Source: Campylobacterales bacterium (GTDB lineage: Bacteria; Campylobacterota; Campylobacteria; Campylobacterales; JALSKU01). Taken from it: a stretch of 8,791 nt of DNA. Location: NCBI GenBank assembly GCA_027023175.1, contig JALVWW010000230.1:1-8791 (forward strand), written 5' to 3'. Positions 6,332-8,791 of this stretch are shown here, in pieces. Below the pieces are notes generated by a model. It was not told the DNA's origin, did not search any database, and saw only the letters and a program-made list of their open reading frames with translations. The stretch's first letter is position 1. Each line of letters starts with the position of its first letter. Made by a program: the position numbers and the translations under genes.

Positions 6332-7457
6332 TGGACTTTTGTTAGCTCAACATAATGAAGTGGTTGCATTAGATATTATTCCTCAAAAGATAGAAATGCT
6401 TAGTAAAAAAATCTCTCCTATAGAGGATAAAGAGATAGAAGAGTATTTGCAAAAAGATGACCTAAATTTTAAAGCAACTCTTAATAAAGAAGAAGCCTAT
6501 AAAGGTGCTGATTATGTCATTATCGCTACGCCTACAGATTATGATCCAAAGACAAATTACTTTAATACAAAAAGTATAGAATATGTAATTGCTGATGTTA
6601 TGGCAATTAATCCGAATGCAACAATGGTTATAAAATCAACTGTGCCAGTAGGCTATACTAAGAGTATAAATGAAAAGTTTGATACTAATAATATAATATT
6701 TTCACCTGAATTTTTAAGAGAAGGAAAAGCTCTTCATGATAATCTTTATCCAAGTAGAATTATAGTTGGTGAACAAAGTGAGAGAGCCAAAGTATTTGCA
6801 AATCTTTTGGCAAATGGAGCTATAAAGAAAGATATTTCTATACTTTTTACAGATTCTACTGAGGCAGAAGCTATTAAACTTTTTGCAAATACTTACTTAG
6901 CAATGAGAGTAGCATATTTTAATGAACTTGACTCTTATGCGGAAACTCATAACCTAAATACAAAACAGATTATTGAAGGTGTTGGATTAGATCCAAGAAT
7001 AGGTATGCATTATAATAATCCTAGTTTTGGTTATGGAGGATATTGTTTACCAAAAGACACCAAGCAACTTCGAGCAAACTATGCAGATGTCCCATGTAAT
7101 ATGATAAGTGCTATAGTAGAAGCAAATAGTACAAGAAAAGATTTTATTGCAGATTCTATACTTAAAAAAAATCCAAAAATAGTAGGAATATATAGACTCG
7201 TTATGAAATCAGGTAGTGATAATTTTAGAAGTTCTGCTATTCAAGGGATTATGAAGCGTATAAAAGCTAAAGGTGTAGAAGTTATTATTTATGAGCCTGT
7301 ATTAGAAGAAGATGAATTTTTTCATTCCAAAATAATCAAAGATATAGCTGATTTTAAAAAAATGAGTGATGTAATTGTGGCAAATAGACTGAGTGATGAA
7401 CTACTTGATGTGGAAGAAAAAGTCTATACTCGTGATATTTTTAATAGTGATAGCTAG
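6288..7457 (+). CDS. ugd: UDP-glucose 6-dehydrogenase
   Basis: It oxidises UDP-glucose to UDP-glucuronate with two NAD+. The 389-residue protein matches the short (about 388 residue) form of the family. It shows the NAD-binding 'GTGYVG' (7-12) and acidic D29 at the end of strand 2, 'TPTDYD' (81-86), 'STVPVGYT' (117-124), 'SPEFLREG' (139-146, with catalytic E141), 'EAIKLFANTYLAMRVAYFNE' (194-213, with K197 and N201), and the thiol motif 'GYGGYCLPKD' (248-257, nucleophile C253). It ends in 'YTRDIF', as relatives do. ATG 6288 is chosen because it gives the canonical 'MKIAIAGTGYVG'; an upstream TTG (6264) would add eight residues. No clear ribosome binding site is seen, so translation is probably coupled to the epimerase reading frame that overlaps it. 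The premature stop 770 bases upstream could therefore weaken its expression (inference). Its product is the substrate of the epimerase, and GalU encoded next supplies its own substrate. Confidence 0.95.
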   Translation: MKIAIAGTGYVGLSNGLLLAQHNEVVALDIIPQKIEMLSKKISPIEDKEIEEYLQKDDLNFKATLNKEEAYKGADYVIIATPTDYDPKTNYFNTKSIEYVIADVMAINPNATMVIKSTVPVGYTKSINEKFDTNNIIFSPEFLREGKALHDNLYPSRIIVGEQSERAKVFANLLANGAIKKDISILFTDSTEAEAIKLFANTYLAMRVAYFNELDSYAETHNLNTKQIIEGVGLDPRIGMHYNNPSFGYGGYCLPKDTKQLRANYADVPCNMISAIVEANSTRKDFIADSILKKNPKIVGIYRLVMKSGSDNFRSSAIQGIMKRIKAKGVEVIIYEPVLEEDEFFHSKIIKDIADFKKMSDVIVANRLSDELLDVEEKVYTRDIFNSDS

Positions 7458-7460
7458 AAC

Positions 7461-8285
7461 ATGAATACAATAAAAAAATGTTTATTTCCAGCAGCAGGAT
7501 ATGGAACAAGGTTTTTGCCTGCAACAAAAGCAATACCAAAAGAGATGTTGCCTGTTCTTACTAAGCCATTACTTCAGTATGGTGTAGAGGAAGCGATAGA
7601 AGCAGGACTAAATACTATGGCAATAGTTACAGGGCGTGGTAAGCGTGCAATTGAAGATCATTTTGATATTTCATATGAGCTAGAACATCAGATAAAAGAT
7701 ACTGCTAAAGAGAGCTATTTAACTGAGATTAGAAAAGTTATTACAAACTGTACATTTTCATATACACGCCAAATTGAGATGAAAGGTCTTGGTCATGCAA
7801 TACTTACGGGTGAAACACTCATAGGAGAAGAACCTTTTGCTGTTATACTTGCAGACGATCTATGCGACAATGAGGGTGATGGAGTACTTGCACAAATGGT
7901 TAAACTTTATAATGAGTATAAATGTTGTATTGTTGCTGTAGAAGAAATAGCTAAAGAGGAGAGTAGTAAGTACGGGGTTATAGCAGGTGATTTTTTAAAT
8001 AATTCACTTGTTAAAGTTACAGATATGGTTGAAAAACCAGATCCAAAAGATGCCCCATCAAATATAGCTATCATTGGTCGATATATTTTAACACCTGAAA
8101 TTTTTGATGTATTGCGTGAGACGAAACCTGGAAAAGGTGGTGAGATTCAAATAACTGATGCACTTCTCGAACTTGCAAAAGATGGGAAAGTTCTTGCTTA
8201 TAAATTCCAAGGTAAAAGATTTGACTGTGGAAGTGTTGATGGGTTTGTTGAAGCAACACAATATTTTTATAATAAGTTGAGCTAA
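7461..8285 (+). CDS. galU: UTP-glucose-1-phosphate uridylyltransferase
   Basis: It makes UDP-glucose and pyrophosphate from UTP and glucose-1-phosphate, feeding Ugd. The 274-residue protein is full length for bacterial GalU. Motifs in order: nucleotide-binding 'FPAAGYGTRFLPATKAIPKE' (9-28), 'LLQYGVEEAIEAG' (37-49), 'GLGHAI' (109-114), 'ILADDL' (129-134, metal/sugar-phosphate site), 'MVEKP' (189-193), 'GRYILTPEIFD' (206-216), 'GKGGEIQITDAL' (224-235) and 'GKRFDCGSVDGF' (251-262). ATG 7461 gives the usual N-terminus and lies 3 bases after the ugd stop; no strong ribosome binding site is visible, so it is probably translated by coupling. The stop codon shares one base with the ATG of the glycosyltransferase. 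The pyrophosphate it releases is cytoplasmic, so the exported pyrophosphatase of this window would not act on it if that prediction is right. Confidence 0.95.
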   Translation: MNTIKKCLFPAAGYGTRFLPATKAIPKEMLPVLTKPLLQYGVEEAIEAGLNTMAIVTGRGKRAIEDHFDISYELEHQIKDTAKESYLTEIRKVITNCTFSYTRQIEMKGLGHAILTGETLIGEEPFAVILADDLCDNEGDGVLAQMVKLYNEYKCCIVAVEEIAKEESSKYGVIAGDFLNNSLVKVTDMVEKPDPKDAPSNIAIIGRYILTPEIFDVLRETKPGKGGEIQITDALLELAKDGKVLAYKFQGKRFDCGSVDGFVEATQYFYNKLS

Positions 8286-8791
8286 TGGTGAAGATTAATG
8301 TTTTATTGTCCACTTATAATGGAGATAAATATTTAAAACAACAACTAGCTTCATTGCAAAATCAAACATATAAATACTTCAATATAATTGCAAGAGATGA
8401 CGGTTCCATAGATAATAGTTTAGGCATATTAAATTCTTCTAATATAGAAGTTATAGTATCAAATAAAAATCTTGGTTCTAGCAATAGTTTTTCTGCTTTA
8501 TTGGAGTATGTCTTAAAGAGTGATAGTAGTTATTTTATGTTTTGTGATCAAGATGATGTATGGGAAGAAGAAAAGATAGAAAAAACACTTATAAAAATGA
8601 GGGAACTTGAGAGGAAATTTGGAGATATTCCCTTGTTGGTTCATACTGATTTAGAAGTGGTTGATGAAGATTTACAGACTATTGACAAATCATTTTGGCA
8701 TTTTGAGCAGATAAACCCAGGTATGAATGGATTTAACAGGCTTTTGATGCAAAACACCATAACGGGTTGTACTGTAATGATAAATAGAAAG
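8285..8791 (+). CDS. Family 2 glycosyltransferase, N-terminal part (3' end outside window)
   Basis: The frame opens with ATG at 8285, in the TAATG junction with galU, and stays open for 169 codons to the window edge. It shows a GT-A fold: 'VLLSTYNGDKYL' (6-17), 'RDDGSID' (37-43, usually S/R-DDGS), 'NKNLGSSNSF' (60-69), the metal-binding region 'FCDQDDVW' (86-93), 'HTDLEVVDED' (120-129) and 'NTITGCTVMINR' (157-168), the start of the acceptor-side region. This pattern resembles rhamnosyl- and other sugar transferases of O-antigen or capsule clusters. Enzymes of this type are cytoplasmic or membrane-associated and add one sugar to a lipid-linked glycan; donor and acceptor cannot be told from this part. 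Its place after galU fits a polysaccharide operon that continues to the right. Confidence 0.88.
   Translation, partial: MVKINVLLSTYNGDKYLKQQLASLQNQTYKYFNIIARDDGSIDNSLGILNSSNIEVIVSNKNLGSSNSFSALLEYVLKSDSSYFMFCDQDDVWEEEKIEKTLIKMRELERKFGDIPLLVHTDLEVVDEDLQTIDKSFWHFEQINPGMNGFNRLLMQNTITGCTVMINRK

Noticed and set aside
8436..8450. Perfect six-base-pair hairpin (CTTCTA/TAGAAG, loop of three)
   Set aside because: It lies inside the glycosyltransferase coding frame, is AT-rich and has no following T-run, so it is not a credible terminator.

Overview
The window is a compact, AT-rich stretch with nine genes, all on the plus strand, and no non-coding gap longer than 19 bases. Base composition, tight packing with short overlaps, GTG starts and the look of the proteins suggest a member of the Campylobacterota (epsilonproteobacteria such as Arcobacter or Sulfurimonas relatives). 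This is an inference from style; no marker gene is present to prove it.

Left part (1-3460), a surface/phosphate module. It holds the C-terminal part of a right-handed parallel beta-helix protein whose 5' end lies outside the window, a VTC-domain protein (the fold of polyphosphate polymerases), a DUF4956 membrane protein, and a family I inorganic pyrophosphatase that carries a predicted signal peptide. VTC-domain and DUF4956 genes are known to travel together, often beside CotH-kinase-type surface proteins. The exported pyrophosphatase overlapping the DUF4956 gene is the unusual addition.

Right part (3480-8791), a surface-polysaccharide module. It encodes an asparagine-synthase-type glutamine amidotransferase, a UDP-glucuronate 4-epimerase-type gene, UDP-glucose 6-dehydrogenase (Ugd), UTP-glucose-1-phosphate uridylyltransferase (GalU) and the start of a family 2 glycosyltransferase. 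Together these read as glucose-1-P -> UDP-glucose -> UDP-glucuronate -> UDP-galacturonate, with probable amidation of a uronic acid and transfer into a glycan (capsule, O-antigen or exopolysaccharide).

The most striking point is that the epimerase gene has a single in-frame TAA at codon 91 (5516-5518), while the reading frame and conserved motifs continue intact on the other side. The gene is either freshly inactivated, a sequencing error, or read through. The same gene is visibly richer in G+C than its neighbours and runs 44 bases into ugd. No terminator, RNA gene, CRISPR array or mobile element was seen. The two modules are joined by only 19 bases and may be one transcript.
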